Source: Entoloma clypeatum
Taxonomy: Eukaryota > Basidiomycota > Agaricomycetes > Agaricales > Entolomataceae
Reading direction: 5' to 3'
Length of the DNA stretch: 64,000 nucleotides
Assembly (NCBI GenBank): GCA_963565915.1
Contig: OY751494.1
Coordinates: forward strand, 2,790,001-2,854,000
The position numbers and the translations under genes were made by a program. The notes under the pieces were generated by a model, which worked only from the letters and a program-made list of their open reading frames with translations, was not told the DNA's origin and did no database searches. This document shows positions 21,547 to 33,200 of the stretch, one piece after another. Positions within the stretch are counted from its first letter, which is position 1; the number at the start of each line of letters is the position of its first letter.

Positions 21547-24500
21547 GTACAACTATGAATAAATTTGAGGGTTTGCGAATTCGCTCCCAGAACGTTTACC
21601 GAAAGAGCGTTCTCTTGTCAACTATGTTAGAGAGTCAGAAAGATAATCTCGACATAATCTTCGTGCAAGAGCCCCCCTGGGCTACCATTCGACATATCGC
21701 GTCCATGACGAGAAAGGACGGTGAGCCCCTTGTGGGTCCGCCGAACCACCCTGACTGGATGTGCCTCCACCACTCGGAGCCTGTCCTTGACCCAGATAAC
21801 CTGGATGAGGACCTTCGCCCCCGCGCCATAGTTTATGTTCATAGGCGGCGTACCGCTATGAAACCTAAACTTCGTTCAGACATCGTTCGTCACCGTGATG
21901 TCAATCTTCTTACGTTGTCTGTCCCCGAGGGCCAGATCAACCTAATTAATGCCTACTCAGATACGCAGGGCACTGCTATACGTATCCTTGCCACCCTTGG
22001 TACATCCCTTCCTCCTATTCGGTACATAGGTGGTGATTTTAATTGCCCCTCGCCGCTATGGGACCCCGAAGTGACGCGCCACAACCATAATGCGTCTCTC
22101 CTCTCAGACTTCGCATTCGCTCATGGTCTTGTTCATCATAGGACTGGGTTCACCCACTTCCCTAAGAATAACAATGCCCCATCCATTATCGACCTGGTCT
22201 TCCTCCCTAACACGGACAAGGACTCGATCATCAAACTTGGGAGCCCTGACGAGTCGGACCACCGCTCGATCATCACCCTCCTCAGATCCCCCCTCATTAA
22301 TGCGAAGGAACGCTACCATATAGTGCCGGACTCGGAAGAGGAAACTCATTTCCTATCCGCACTCTCAGATTCCATCTCCTCCATCCCTATTCCGGCCACG
22401 GCCACTAGGGAGGACATCACGAGTATTACACAAAAGGTTCAGGAGCTCATCCTCTCCGCGTGGACCGAATTCTCCCACTCTCCCCGGAACTCATTCCGGT
22501 CGAAGGGCTGGTGGGATAAGGACTGCAAGGCAGGGTGGCGCACCTATTCCAATTCGGGTAAAACAGACCAAGACTGGCGCGTTATGCATAAAATCATACG
22601 CACTGCTAAGCGGAACTTTTTTGACAAAAAGATCGACGAAGTCTCCAACAAAAACAAGCGTCCTTGGGACCTTACCTCCTGGGTCGGCCCACGAAAAAAT
22701 GCCTCTCCCGAGGCCATTATTTTCGATGGCGAGACCTGTGAGGCATTTCACAAGTCTTTTCAGTTTGCCGAAGCGCGCCCTGTTGACCCCGACAGGCTGC
22801 GCAGTGCTCTCAAACCTCAGCCCAAAAGGGCTTGGGTCCCATTCACATCGCAAGAGGTCCTCCAGGCTCTGGCCAGCTGCTCCAGCCGGTCGGCCCCTGG
22901 CCCCGACCATCTTACATGGACCCATCTCAAGTGCCTGATCACACATGAGCATATCTTGAAGTTGTTCGTCTGGATCCTGAACGCTTGCCTCTCGGCAGGG
23001 TTCTGGCCCGACGCATTCAAAGTCTCAACGACCGTCATTATTCCTAAACCGAATAAGCCGGCGTACGACGTTCCCAAAGCGTTTCGCCCCATCGTGCTCC
23101 TAAACACCCTGGGCAAACTATTTGAGAAAGCTATCGCTAACAGACTGCAATGGGAACTCGCCCGCTACGGTCTGCTACACCCAGGACAATTCGGAGGGGT
23201 TCGCCAGAACTCCACCGAAGACGCCGGACAATTCCTCACCCACCTCATTCGTGCCGGGTGGTCAAGGAAACTCAAGACTAGTGTCGTAGCCATTGATTTG
23301 GCTCAATACTTTCCCTCTCTAAACCACTCGGTTATCGCGCTCATACTGGATAGGATGGGGTTCCCCAACACTGTCGTGGACTTCTTCTCCAACTACCTAG
23401 TAGGGAGGCAGACTCAATACGCCTGGGAGGACGACCTCTCAGACCTTTTCTCTGTGGACATAGGCGTTGGTCAGGGCTCTGCCCTTTCCCCCGTGCTATC
23501 GTCCATATACCTTGCCCCGCTGATGTACGCGTTTCACGCCGAACTGTCGCAGGCTAGCCTCATCTCCTATGTAGATGACGGGACCATCATAGTCCAGTCC
23601 GAGACGTGGAAGGAAAACCTCGCCAAACTAAAAAAGGCATACAAATGTCTGTTTGAGCTGACTACAGCCCTTGGGCTTGTCCTCGAACATTCTAAATCGG
23701 AGGCGTTCCATTTTTCCAGGAAGAATGGCGACGACGACCCCCCGGTTGACCTAGGATATGCGCCGTTCACAGGCGACACCCCTCTTGTCCCCAAGACCTT
23801 CTGGAGGTACTTGGGGTTCTTCTTCGATCGAAAGCTACTCTTCACTGAGCACGCCAAACGATACGCCACTAAGGCTTTCTCTGCAACGGGAGCTTTACTC
23901 TCACTGGGAAACTCAGTCCGAGGACTTACGCCCAAACACAAGCGCACCTTATACCGATCGTGTATTCTACCGATCGCTCTATATGGCGCCAATCTATGGA
24001 ACTTCGACGGCGCCCGTAACAAGGGCGTCATCAAGTCTATCTCCAGAGTCCAAAGGCGTGCAGCCCTGTGGATCCTGGGCGCCTTCCGTACCACCCCCAC
24101 AGGGGCGGTCAAATCCCTTGCTGGCCTGCCCCCGGTGCATCTGCACCTAAAGAAGCTCTCCTGCAGAAATCGTGTCCGTATGCACTCCCTTGCACCACGA
24201 CACATGACTGTCATGGTATGCGATGAGGAAGACCCCTCAAAGCGACCATGGTACTCCCCGGAATTTATGTACAACCTCAAATCCCCCCTCGTTGATATCT
24301 GGGCATACCGTGCAAACGTGACTGTCCCCCTATCACCCTTCAACAACCACAACGAGCCAGGGAAACGTGTCCTAGACCGCTTCCCCGACCGTATCATCCA
24401 CGATATCACCCTTATCCGCGGCAAAACCGCTAAGGAGCGAGCCGAAGCCAGGAAGCTGCGCCTCATCACCCTTAACAAGGTGTTCGATGCCAACATCTGC

Positions 24501-25520
24501 TCTAACAAATCCGCTGTCATTGTCACCGACGCGGCTGTTCCCTCCCTCGTGTCGGGCCATCAAGCTGTTGCAGCTTGGGAAACCTGGCACATGGGGTTCT
24601 CCATCAATAAAGACTGGGCGGCCGGCGGCCTCGCAGTCTCTGACGACACTGAAACTCTAGCAATAGGTCACGGGTTCTCCAACCTGGTCACTCTGCTAGG
24701 GGGTCTCTCTCAACTGGAAGAAATCCACATCTTCACCGACTCTGTCAACGCCATTCGGCGGGCCACAGACCCGGACCTCCACTCCTCGCAGGCAACTGCG
24801 CTCGCTATCATCAGTAACCTGGTTCCTTGGTTTGAGGAACCAGGCCTGAAATCCAAGGTCTTCTTCCACCATGTCCCTGATTGCTCAGACCATGGCTTCG
24901 AACCCCACCGTGCAGTGCACGACTTTGCCTCCTCGATTCGCATCGAATGTGGTGAATCGGCCTCCAGATCCCTCAACTTCAACACGAAGCAATTCACAGA
25001 CGACATGCTAGGTGATTGGAACAACCTGTACCAGTCCCCCAAGTATGTCGGCCGTCACTACCAATTCCCGAGGTCGTGCGTTAGACGCCAAGACCACGCT
25101 CGGGCCAAAAGAATGAAACCGTCCCATCTCAAGGGCGGTACATGGCTTAAGGATGTGGGTCACTCCCAATCCCTCACGGCTCAAATGGTTCGCGGCCTCA
25201 CCAGTCACGCCCCAATTGGCCACTATAGACATAGGTTCAATATTGGCGACAAGACCGAACAATGCAACTGTGGAACAGGGTCCGTCGAGGACTTCGCCCA
25301 CGTACTATACAAATGTCTGCACCACCCCACCAGGCCCCCAGACATGCCCACCTTCTTGAGGAACACTCCCACTTGGGACAACTTCGGGAAATTCATTATG
25401 GATAACCCAGGGGCATTTGCCTTTAGGGATCGTCCAACGCTCAACACAACCGTTGGCGGTAGTCGCGTGGTAGCGCGCTGGGTACAAAGGGGTGCAGCCC
25501 CCTCTGGCAAGCGAACGTGA
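21540..25520 (+). CDS. LINE F ORF2 (endonuclease-RT-RNase H)
   Basis: Uninterrupted 1,326-residue protein. An apurinic-type endonuclease occupies residues ~10-245 (QEPPW, GDFNCPSPLWD at ~165, SDHRSI at ~239). The reverse transcriptase spans ~450-760, with FRPIVLLNTLGKLFEKAIA and the catalytic YVDDG at ~677. An RNase H-like domain with FTDSVNAIRRATD is near 1065. A C-terminal zinc motif (CNCGTGSVEDFAHVLYKC) is at ~1242. The EN-RT-RNase H order fits the Tad1 clade of fungal LINEs. The ATG overlaps the ORF1 stop as ATGTTAA. The protein looks functional. Confidence 0.95.
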   Translation: MLSTTMNKFEGLRIRSQNVYRKSVLLSTMLESQKDNLDIIFVQEPPWATIRHIASMTRKDGEPLVGPPNHPDWMCLHHSEPVLDPDNLDEDLRPRAIVYVHRRRTAMKPKLRSDIVRHRDVNLLTLSVPEGQINLINAYSDTQGTAIRILATLGTSLPPIRYIGGDFNCPSPLWDPEVTRHNHNASLLSDFAFAHGLVHHRTGFTHFPKNNNAPSIIDLVFLPNTDKDSIIKLGSPDESDHRSIITLLRSPLINAKERYHIVPDSEEETHFLSALSDSISSIPIPATATREDITSITQKVQELILSAWTEFSHSPRNSFRSKGWWDKDCKAGWRTYSNSGKTDQDWRVMHKIIRTAKRNFFDKKIDEVSNKNKRPWDLTSWVGPRKNASPEAIIFDGETCEAFHKSFQFAEARPVDPDRLRSALKPQPKRAWVPFTSQEVLQALASCSSRSAPGPDHLTWTHLKCLITHEHILKLFVWILNACLSAGFWPDAFKVSTTVIIPKPNKPAYDVPKAFRPIVLLNTLGKLFEKAIANRLQWELARYGLLHPGQFGGVRQNSTEDAGQFLTHLIRAGWSRKLKTSVVAIDLAQYFPSLNHSVIALILDRMGFPNTVVDFFSNYLVGRQTQYAWEDDLSDLFSVDIGVGQGSALSPVLSSIYLAPLMYAFHAELSQASLISYVDDGTIIVQSETWKENLAKLKKAYKCLFELTTALGLVLEHSKSEAFHFSRKNGDDDPPVDLGYAPFTGDTPLVPKTFWRYLGFFFDRKLLFTEHAKRYATKAFSATGALLSLGNSVRGLTPKHKRTLYRSCILPIALYGANLWNFDGARNKGVIKSISRVQRRAALWILGAFRTTPTGAVKSLAGLPPVHLHLKKLSCRNRVRMHSLAPRHMTVMVCDEEDPSKRPWYSPEFMYNLKSPLVDIWAYRANVTVPLSPFNNHNEPGKRVLDRFPDRIIHDITLIRGKTAKERAEARKLRLITLNKVFDANICSNKSAVIVTDAAVPSLVSGHQAVAAWETWHMGFSINKDWAAGGLAVSDDTETLAIGHGFSNLVTLLGGLSQLEEIHIFTDSVNAIRRATDPDLHSSQATALAIISNLVPWFEEPGLKSKVFFHHVPDCSDHGFEPHRAVHDFASSIRIECGESASRSLNFNTKQFTDDMLGDWNNLYQSPKYVGRHYQFPRSCVRRQDHARAKRMKPSHLKGGTWLKDVGHSQSLTAQMVRGLTSHAPIGHYRHRFNIGDKTEQCNCGTGSVEDFAHVLYKCLHHPTRPPDMPTFLRNTPTWDNFGKFIMDNPGAFAFRDRPTLNTTVGGSRVVARWVQRGAAPSGKRT

Positions 25521-25821
25521 TCGAAGGATAAGAACCGCACAGGCGCTTCTTTGGGGGGTAGGGCGCAGACACCCCCCAGCGCCGCTAACGGCCAACCTCG
25601 CAAGGTTGGAGTGCTCTTGTATCGTGCGGCCGAATATTCGGGTGCACATACTAACGCGTTTGTTTATAACAGACACCCCCGTCCTGGCGCGAGGACTCAA
25701 CAGCTCGACGGAGCTTTGCGCCGCTTGTTTTTCTTGCGTACGTAGGTCCCCGGACCGATGTAGTTTATTCTATGTCAAGCGGACTGTACCCCTAGTATAC
25801 CGCTATATAAATTGTTGAATT

Positions 25822-25853
<32 letters not shown>

Positions 25854-26281
25854 AAAAAAAAGAAAAAAAAAAAAAGCATACTTACTGTTATGAATCTTGT
25901 TACTATGTACATTACTTACATCCAACCATTTTACTTATGTTAAGAATCTCCGACAGCCACTCGTTATCTGACTCCGACAAAGCCACACATCCTCCGACAT
26001 AGTATTTAAACTTATGTAGAATCGTGTATTAGCTTCAGTTTGAATATCAACTTAGATTCGACATCTTACCTCCCATCCTCTTTCCGACTCTTAACTTGAG
26101 TCCAACCTCCAATCCTCCAATCCTCCGATCCTCCAAAATAAGGACACCGACGTATTAGCGAGGGCGCAATACACAAGTTGAAGCCAAGTCCTTGCCCCTA
26201 CGTTGCACGCGCTCTGACCACCCTCTGACCCTCCGACGCATCCGACGTAGCTCTGATGTTTTTGTTGATCAGTTCTTAACA

Positions 26282-26879
26282 TCAGCACATCATACAGATT
26301 GGGGTATATATGCAACATTTTTACACTTCAAAATACATTCAAGTAAGAATATAATGCAGCAAAAAACATCAAGATTGAAGATTCTGGATAAGAATGGGAA
26401 TCATAATGACAACCATAGTAGGTATGGCAAGTTTGATTATAAGTTGAGATTTGGGCTGTTTCTTGCACCTGTCGTCTGACCTTTTCATTTCTCGGATGTA
26501 CAGCTTCGGGGGTGTCTTATTCAAAACAATATCATTTACTAAGTACATTCCCATTGTATCTAAGAGAACCGTTGAGCAGAGCATGTAGTGCGAGTCAAAT
26601 ATGTTTTTTCGCCACACACTTTACTGGTGTCACATGATGGTGGTTCAACTTTCTGCGCGCCAAAAATCAACAACATGCCCTTTCACCACAATACCTCTCT
26701 CTTTGTTCTTGCAAAAACCGCCACTACCAGCAGTACCCTCACCCCTGCTAACCATATAGGGGACATCAGAAAGAGACAGGACGGATGTCGCCAGCCACAT
26801 CCCTCCGTCCACCAGCTGGGGACACGAATTTAAAGCGAAGCTCAGACAGGGCGAGACGGATGGGACTACCCACCAGCCT
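26282..26879. other. Spacer between solo LTR E and minisatellite 2
   Basis: AT-rich at first, no gene recognised. Near 26810-26870 is a ~45-bp stretch (CTGGGGACACGAA..., then a GACAGG/GAGACGG run) that recurs in similar form at ~27771-27815, so the minisatellite is framed by direct repeats. Confidence 0.5.
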
Positions 26880-27770
26880 CCACTTGTCGCCTCTCATGCC
26901 CAACGGCCATCCAACGTGCCCAACAGTCACACCCAACAGTCATCCCAACGTGTCCAATGGTGTCCCTCGCGCCCAACAGCCGTCCCTTGTCGTCCCTTGT
27001 GCCCAATGGCCATCCCTCATGCCGAACTACCGTCCCTCACTCCCAATGTGCCCAACGGCCATCCCTTGTGCCCCATGGCCGCCTCTCATGCCCAATGCCC
27101 ATTTCCGGTGCACAACGGCCGTCCCTGACGCCCAATTGCTGTCCCTTGCTCCCAATGTGCCCAGCACCCGTCCTTAATGCACAACACCCGTCCCTAATGC
27201 CCAACGGCGTCCCTCATGCACAATGCCTGTCCCTCATGCCCAACTGCCGTCCCTCGCTCCCAATGTGCCCAATGGCCATCCCTCATGCCCCATGCCCGCC
27301 TCTCGTGCACAACACCCATCCTTAATGCACAACCCTGGTACCTAACGCCCAACGCCCATCCCTGGTGCACAACAGCCGTCCCTGATGCCCAATTGCCATC
27401 CCTCGCTCCCAACGTGCCCAACGGCCATCCCTTGTGCCCCATGGCCGCCTCTCATGCCCAATGCCCATTTCCGGTGCACAACGGCCGTCCCTGACGCCCA
27501 ATTGCTGTCCCTTGCTCCCAATGTGCCCAGCACCCGTCCTTAATGCACAACACCCGTCCCTAATGCCCAACGGCATCCCTCATGCACAATGCCTGTCCCT
27601 CATGCCCAACTGCCGTCCCTCGCTCCCAACGTGCCCAATGGCCGTCCCTCGTGTCCCATGGCCGCCTCTCGTGCCCAACGCCTGTCCTTAACCCACAACG
27701 CCCATCTCTAACGCCCAACGGTGTCCCTCACGCCCAACTACTGTCCCTCATGCCCAGCCCCCCTGTCAAC
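26880..27770. repeat. Minisatellite 2, ~18-21 bp unit with a 366-bp higher-order repeat
   Basis: Tandem degenerate units of the form CGTCCCTCATGCCCAACGGC, about 45 copies. A block starting ATCCCTTGTGCCCCATGGCC at 27061 recurs almost identically at 27427, giving a higher-order period of 366 bp over about 200 bp. All frames stay open for long stretches because the unit has few stops; these ORFs are not genes. Confidence 0.85.
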
Positions 27771-28192
27771 CACCTGGGGACACGAAAGCGAGGCTGAGAC
27801 AAGGCAAGACAGATGGAACAAGACGAGCGACAGGGAATCAAGGGGCTGGACTAACGAGAGATGTGACAGGATGGGATGAGAAACACAACGGGACGGGATC
27901 AACGAGACAGGATGAGAGACACAACGGGACACAGGATGGGAGACGCGGCAGGGCATATGGAGACCCACAGCTTTTCTGTACCCCCCCACACCCATTACTA
28001 TGCAGAAATAATTATAATATATTTTATGATCTCATATGTTCAGAATAACATGAGTCCTACAAGAATGACTCGGAGGAAGGGATCAGGATTGGGAAGGAAT
28101 ATAAATAACTATGCCGACAAATTAAAAAGGGAATGCTGCATGCCGACTCCTGATTGAGGGCCTAGTCCTAGCACCACATGTTGGGAGGCCAG
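27771..28192. other. Purine-rich spacer
   Basis: A GACGGGATGAGAG-rich degenerate purine repeat (about 27780-27960), then AT-rich sequence. No gene seen. Confidence 0.5.
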
Positions 28193-28795
28193 GATTGGTC
28201 AGGGCACCTATATAGGGCTATTCTTTAGTGTAACTAGGTCTCCAAGTGTCAGTAGTACAAGGTGTGCAATGGCTAGATCAGGTAGGAAAGTGTAGAAGAT
28301 GAGATGTACATCAAAAATACCTATTCCTCACCTAGTATTAGTATTACATGGTAGATAAATATATAGACACCTGTAGAGGGTGTCCCAAGTGTATATCTAC
28401 CCACTGGAGAAGACCACAAAGGAATCCAAGCAGTGTGGACAGTGGGAGGTACAGCTTTGTCTGAAATGCACTTCAGGATGGTATGTCCATAACAAGTCTT
28501 GTTCTCCAGTTGTGTTTTCGGGACTGAATCAGGTCTCCCACCTTCCACACTGCTTAGATTCAGTTTGGGGTCTTTTCCAGTGGGTAGATATACACTTGGG
28601 ACACCCTCTACAGGTGTCTATATATTTATCTACCATGTAATACTAATACTAGGTGAGGAATAGGTATTTTTGATGTACATCTCATCTTCTACACTTTCCT
28701 ACCTGATCTAGCCATTGCACACCTTGTAATACCGATGCTTGGAGACCTACTTACACTAAAGAATAGCTCTATATAGGTGCCCTGACCAATTTGTG
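28193..28795. repeat. Fold-back repeat: ~260-bp inverted arms, ~80-bp loop
   Basis: The arm at about 28193-28450 is the reverse complement of about 28533-28795. The core (~28270-28407 against ~28560-28720, through TGTCTATATATTTATCTACC) is nearly perfect and the outer parts are about 90% alike. The right arm is the start of a longer dispersed repeat that continues to ~29380. The transcript would form a long hairpin. Confidence 0.85.
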
Positions 28796-29380
28796 GGCTT
28801 AAGATGATGATCTGTTCCCAAGGTGAGTACATACATTTTCGGTCTTTTCACCATGTTATACCCTTGCTGGGGTGCCCATATACCTTCCCCCATACCTTGA
28901 TATACTCTAGAATGAACATAAAGGTAACCCTTTGGGATGGGAAGGGTAGCTTCCAAGGAGAGGTATGTGCTCCTCCTCATTCCTCAGTTCCTGACCGCTT
29001 TTTTAGCCTTTTTAATGATCTCTACCTCAGGGCATTGGTTGTAAATCAGGCTTAGTATATTATACTATACATTAGAACAAGTTTACATGATAGTACAGAT
29101 GTATATACAAGGGGGAGGGGGTGGGTGTTGTTGGTAGATGTATGTAGAGGGCTATAGGAGACAATATATACCTCCCTGAGTGTATATATACTCATAAGAG
29201 GATGGGGGCATGAAGTCCGAGGCATGGGAGGCATGGGGAAAGGGGAGGAGTCGGGGGAGGAGGGGGGGCTTGTGGCAGGGGCGTGGGAGCGCGCCTGGAT
29301 GTTGCTCGGCGTTGCAAACGACGTGGCGGATGTGGGCCGATGGGCCCTGAATGTTGCTGATCATTGCTGATGGAAGTTTG
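28533..29380 (+). repeat. Dispersed repeat R, copy 1
   Basis: About 850 bp that is alignable by eye to 37800-38700. Shared blocks are GTGTCTATATATTTATC, AAGATGATGATCTGT, a CATTTTCGNTCTTTTCACCATG block and CGCTTTTTTAGC. No open reading frame is conserved. It is probably a non-autonomous or degraded mobile element whose class I cannot assign. Confidence 0.7.
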
Positions 29381-29772
29381 ATGGGTTCTCGGCATGTGCC
29401 GAGGATGCACGAGGATGTCTCTAGTGTTGCCAGAAGGTTGAGGTGCCTTGAAGGCAAGGTAACCTTGCCTTGTGCTGGTTGCCTTGCCTTGAAGGCAAGG
29501 TAACCTTGCCTTGTGCTGGTTGCCTTGCCTTCCCACCTCCAATCAATGCCCCATCAATGACATCAATCCTCATTTAGGACGCCAGATCATTACTGTATAT
29601 CACGTTCCGAGTCTGTACTTCTTGTTGTCCATCATATTCTAGTTAATTCAATGTTTTTTTCAACGTCCCACCTTCCTGTCCCTCCAATGATGCTCTGAGA
29701 CCCAAGCCCCTCGACCCCTGAAAGTCCTTCCCACAGGACCGATACACCCCTTGCGCCGATGCGTGTGATGTT
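29381..29772. other. Spacer with two palindromic units
   Basis: Between ~29447 and ~29535 a 41-bp unit containing the near-palindrome AAGGCAAGGTAACCTTGCCT is tandemly duplicated. The rest shows no gene. ATGTT at 29768-29772 is the left target duplication of element G. Confidence 0.6.
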
Positions 29773-30214
29773 TTTCGAACAGCACACCTACATACGCAGG
29801 GAAGCCTGGGTAAGATACTCACATTGGAGGAAGCGGAGCGAGAAGAGCTTGAGTGATGAAGGTACTTCGTAAAAGTCCTATTATTGCAGATACAGATACA
29901 TCGAGTATTTATACCTACAAGGATGCGCACAGACCATGTACAAACAAGTACAAACTGAGTTCTGTCGCAGAACCATAAACTCACGTTTATGGTAATATGT
30001 GACTTATAGTCATATAGTGTGACAAGCACATGATGTGACATAACATGACATATGTTATGCACGTCTGACACATATCTAATGAGTCAGGGATCTAGAGCGA
30101 GTCTAGATTGTTCTAAGTCTAGAACACTTCCATATGTAACTCCATATGGGAATACACATGTTTATAGACATGTGATTGACTGTCGAGACATCCGTCTAGA
30201 ATGTATTCTCAACA
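29773..30214 (-). repeat. 3' LTR of element G (442 bp)
   Basis: Same sequence as 37277-37718 by eye. The minus strand begins TGTTGAGAATAC and ends TTCGAAA, so the usual CA end is absent; the boundary is set by the ATGTT duplication and by the adjacent polypurine tract at 30215-30226. Confidence 0.9.
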
Positions 30215-33200
30215 CTCCCCCTCAAGTGTGATTCCGTCGGGTTTCAATACTTGTTCACAAGAAGACATTCAAGTCCTAGTGAAGAGCCAAAATAAATGGC
30301 AGCAGCCGTAAGGGCGCTAAAGGGGATCTGCTGTGTCGTTTAGCATACGCTGTCATTTAAGGTCTTATCAGAGACCCATAAGTCTAATTCAAAACAAGAA
30401 TAGACAGGTCTCATCAGAAGTCAATCTGAGATCAATAGATCATCAAAGGATAAAAATGCCTTTGAGAGATATGAAATAGCGCAATAAACATGCAGCCATA
30501 ATGGCGCTTGAAGCAGCCAGTGTAGCGCTTAGAGCAGCCACTGAAGTAATTTATTATTTAATTACTTTGTACCACTAACTACTTTTACTTCTTCTCCGAC
30601 GTCTTACCGTCGGTGGTCGTGGCAATGTCATTGCCAGAGGATGATGAAGAAGCAGCGGCGGAGGCTGCAGTAGTGGTGGTGGTGGTGGTGGTGTTGCTGG
30701 CGTCGGTCGAGGCAACATGCGCCAACTGGTCGGCATGTGCGAAGCGAGTGTAGAAGGCGGTGGAGAAGTAGGCGAAGAATGCCATTGGAAGCCTGCTCTA
30801 AAACTCGATTTGAGGAGCGTATTTAAGGCTTTGCCTATCTCGCACGGACCATGCTGAGTCAGGTGTTTGGCCTGATTGCATCAGCAAACCACGTGTGATA
30901 GTTTATTGTCATTCCAGACGAGTATCAATGGTTTTGACCATGATTCACACAAAAAATGAGACTACCAATGCAGGCAGCCCAAGAAGGCGCTCAAGACATA
31001 GTGGTACTCAGTTTTATGGATCACATAGTAGTTGCAGCCAGTAGTAGCGCAAGAACTAGTATGAAAGAGCATGTGGCACTAAGGCCGGGGATAAGTCAGA
31101 AGACATAACTCAATTAAGAGCTCGTTAGACTTGATCTGGCTCAAAGGGTCATTTAACCAACTGATGATATCATGCTTGGCATGATGTAAGCTATAAATAG
31201 CTTATTTATACTCTGGGAAGCTGCCAAATAAGGCGCTAACAACCATGGATTTTTAGACAAGGGTGCCTTTATCCTGAGTATGTAATATTATCATGGCAAC
31301 ACTTTAAGGTGTGCTTATAGATAATGTCATCTGAGTCAAGTGTAATACTCCAGACTTCAGGGATGTGGATGAACTAGTTAGGTTCAGAGTCCACTATGAT
31401 AGTTTATGCTCTGTTTCGGAGTAGGGTCTAGTTTATCGTCATAGTGGACGTTGAGTCTTCAGAATATAATATCTGAGACAGCTGGTGGTTCCGTCATCGT
31501 TTCCCATATCGTCTGACGTACTATCCAAGCTATTGCAAAATATAATCGCAATGATTGATATTGCAGCCATTATTTGAGCGCAGATATAATCAAGCCTAGT
31601 AACTGTGGCAAGCCCAAAGGGGCGCACATTGTTATGCAAAGGCTAGACAAGCAAACATCATGTGGATTGTTTTTTAGGGTTAATAGAGAATGAATTATCT
31701 CCCCCTGAAAACCAATTCCATGGAGTACATTTTACAGATTTTATAGGCAATCAAGCCAACTGTTATATGTGATGATGTGCAAGCAATATTGCAGATTATA
31801 GTCAAATAAATGACTTTGCAATTTAGTTCTTTGTGGTTGGTAATACTTTATGTTGGTGAACAACCGATTTATGTTCAGAGGTCAATAGAGAATCCACTCT
31901 AAGACATCAACACAGATTTACTATGTTTGTTGCATGATACAACAATAACGCGTGAGGGTGTTATTTGGTCTTGTTTGTCAAAGGAGGCAGCCAACACAGG
32001 CGCTCTACTCAATGCAAGAACCGGATCATTGTCGCAGCCAAAACAAGGTGCAGATCAGATGATGGGTTGATCCAAATCTTAAGAGTGTAACAAGCACTCT
32101 GATGCGTTTCATGCAAACAATAGTAATCTTGGTATTCCAAGAACCATATAATGCAAATTAATGCATTATTAGTAAGCCATCAATTAAGATGCTTCATCAA
32201 GTAATCATGGAAGATATACTCGGGAATAGAACCCAAACAATAGTCTGATAAGACTAACGGATCGATTCATATGATATTCTCTTTTATCCAGAATTCATCG
32301 TTTCTAGGTGAGAAATCATAGGGGTATAAGCTGGGATAAGCTTTTTCTTTTGTTCAAGTTGACCATTTGATAAGTATGCAGCGGTCACGGCGCTCCTTTA
32401 ATGGTACAACCTATAGAGTGTTGTATACGAAGCAATGCATCTGATGGTGAGATCAAAAGATCAAAGATCAGTCTTTTAGCAATGGTATCGCAAAGCAAAT
32501 AGCGCAGAATGCTGCCATTAAAATGCTTCTCTATATTCTCCCCCTTTTCACAGTCAAGTATGGCAATCATTTCCCATGTATCTTTGGCTTTCAAAGAGCA
32601 TATACTGAAATAGATGCAGAACTTGGTTGGGAAACCAGAAATTCATGCAGAAAAATTAATCGCAAACTGCGGAGGAATTACTCTCCAAGTTATGCTGAGG
32701 TAATTACTCTCAGGCGATTTATTCCAGCAATATTTGTAAGCTGTGATACAATCTGATTTTTTGACTATATCCATTTTTGCCATAGGGTGTGTACCATCAC
32801 GGTCATCCCTATATGATTCTGTGACAAGGCCATCGCTGCTTGATTAAAGCGCAGATGCCTTATAAGTCAAAATGCAATGCCAGCCTAAAAGGCGCAAGAT
32901 GCATCAGAGATCATTCCCATGCAAGAAATGGAGAGTTCAGATAAGAAGCTTTGCATTGCCTCAAATCGTCACTACTTTCGGTGAAAGAGTGGAGGAACAA
33001 GATTGGTTGGCTAGACCAATTTTGGTTTAATTGGTTATTTAGACCAATTTGAATCGATTTAGGTTGAAGGGTTGAAAACTCTTCTTCTCATAATAAAGTA
33101 TTATAAATTGGCAGCCAGAATGACAATTTTGAACACTATCGCAGCCTGTCAAGGCGCAGAATAAGTGTTATGCAAATGCCATAGCGCACGAATACAATAT

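Larger units (their letters stand above)
19209..25875 (+). mobile_element. LINE F: full-length Tad1-like non-LTR retrotransposon
   Basis: A 6.67-kb element with a 140-bp 5' leader, ORF1, ORF2 and an A-rich tail with TAAAA units (about 25819-25875). It is bounded by a perfect 15-bp target duplication, gcatacttactgtta, at 19194-19208 and 25876-25890. Being complete at the 5' end makes it an unusually full copy. Its GC-rich, orderly codon use differs from the LTR it interrupts. Confidence 0.93.
19111..26281 (+). mobile_element. Solo LTR E, split by LINE F
   Basis: Two pieces, 19111-19208 and 25891-26281, join into a ~489-bp LTR with ends TGTTACATTCC and GTTCTTAACA. It is flanked by TCAGC on both sides (19106-19110 and 26282-26286), so it is a solo LTR left by recombination. 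It has a TATTTAAA box at 26003 and the start-like AGTTTGAATAT about 34 nt downstream, similar to the R start of LTRs J and K. It is rich in CTCCGAC. Confidence 0.85.

Noticed and set aside
26880..27770. CRISPR-like spacing of short repeats
   Set aside because: Units are contiguous and degenerate with no unique spacers, and the DNA is eukaryotic.
26785..27797. Several overlapping ORFs of 80-130 codons on both strands rich in Pro, Asn and Ser
   Set aside because: They read through a ~20-bp minisatellite that lacks stop codons; every frame is open and no domain appears.
28380..28640. Possible protein shared by 28321-28548 (-) and 37757-37945 (+)
   Set aside because: Similarity is explained by dispersed repeat R; upstream and downstream frames are not kept and differences do not favour synonymous sites.
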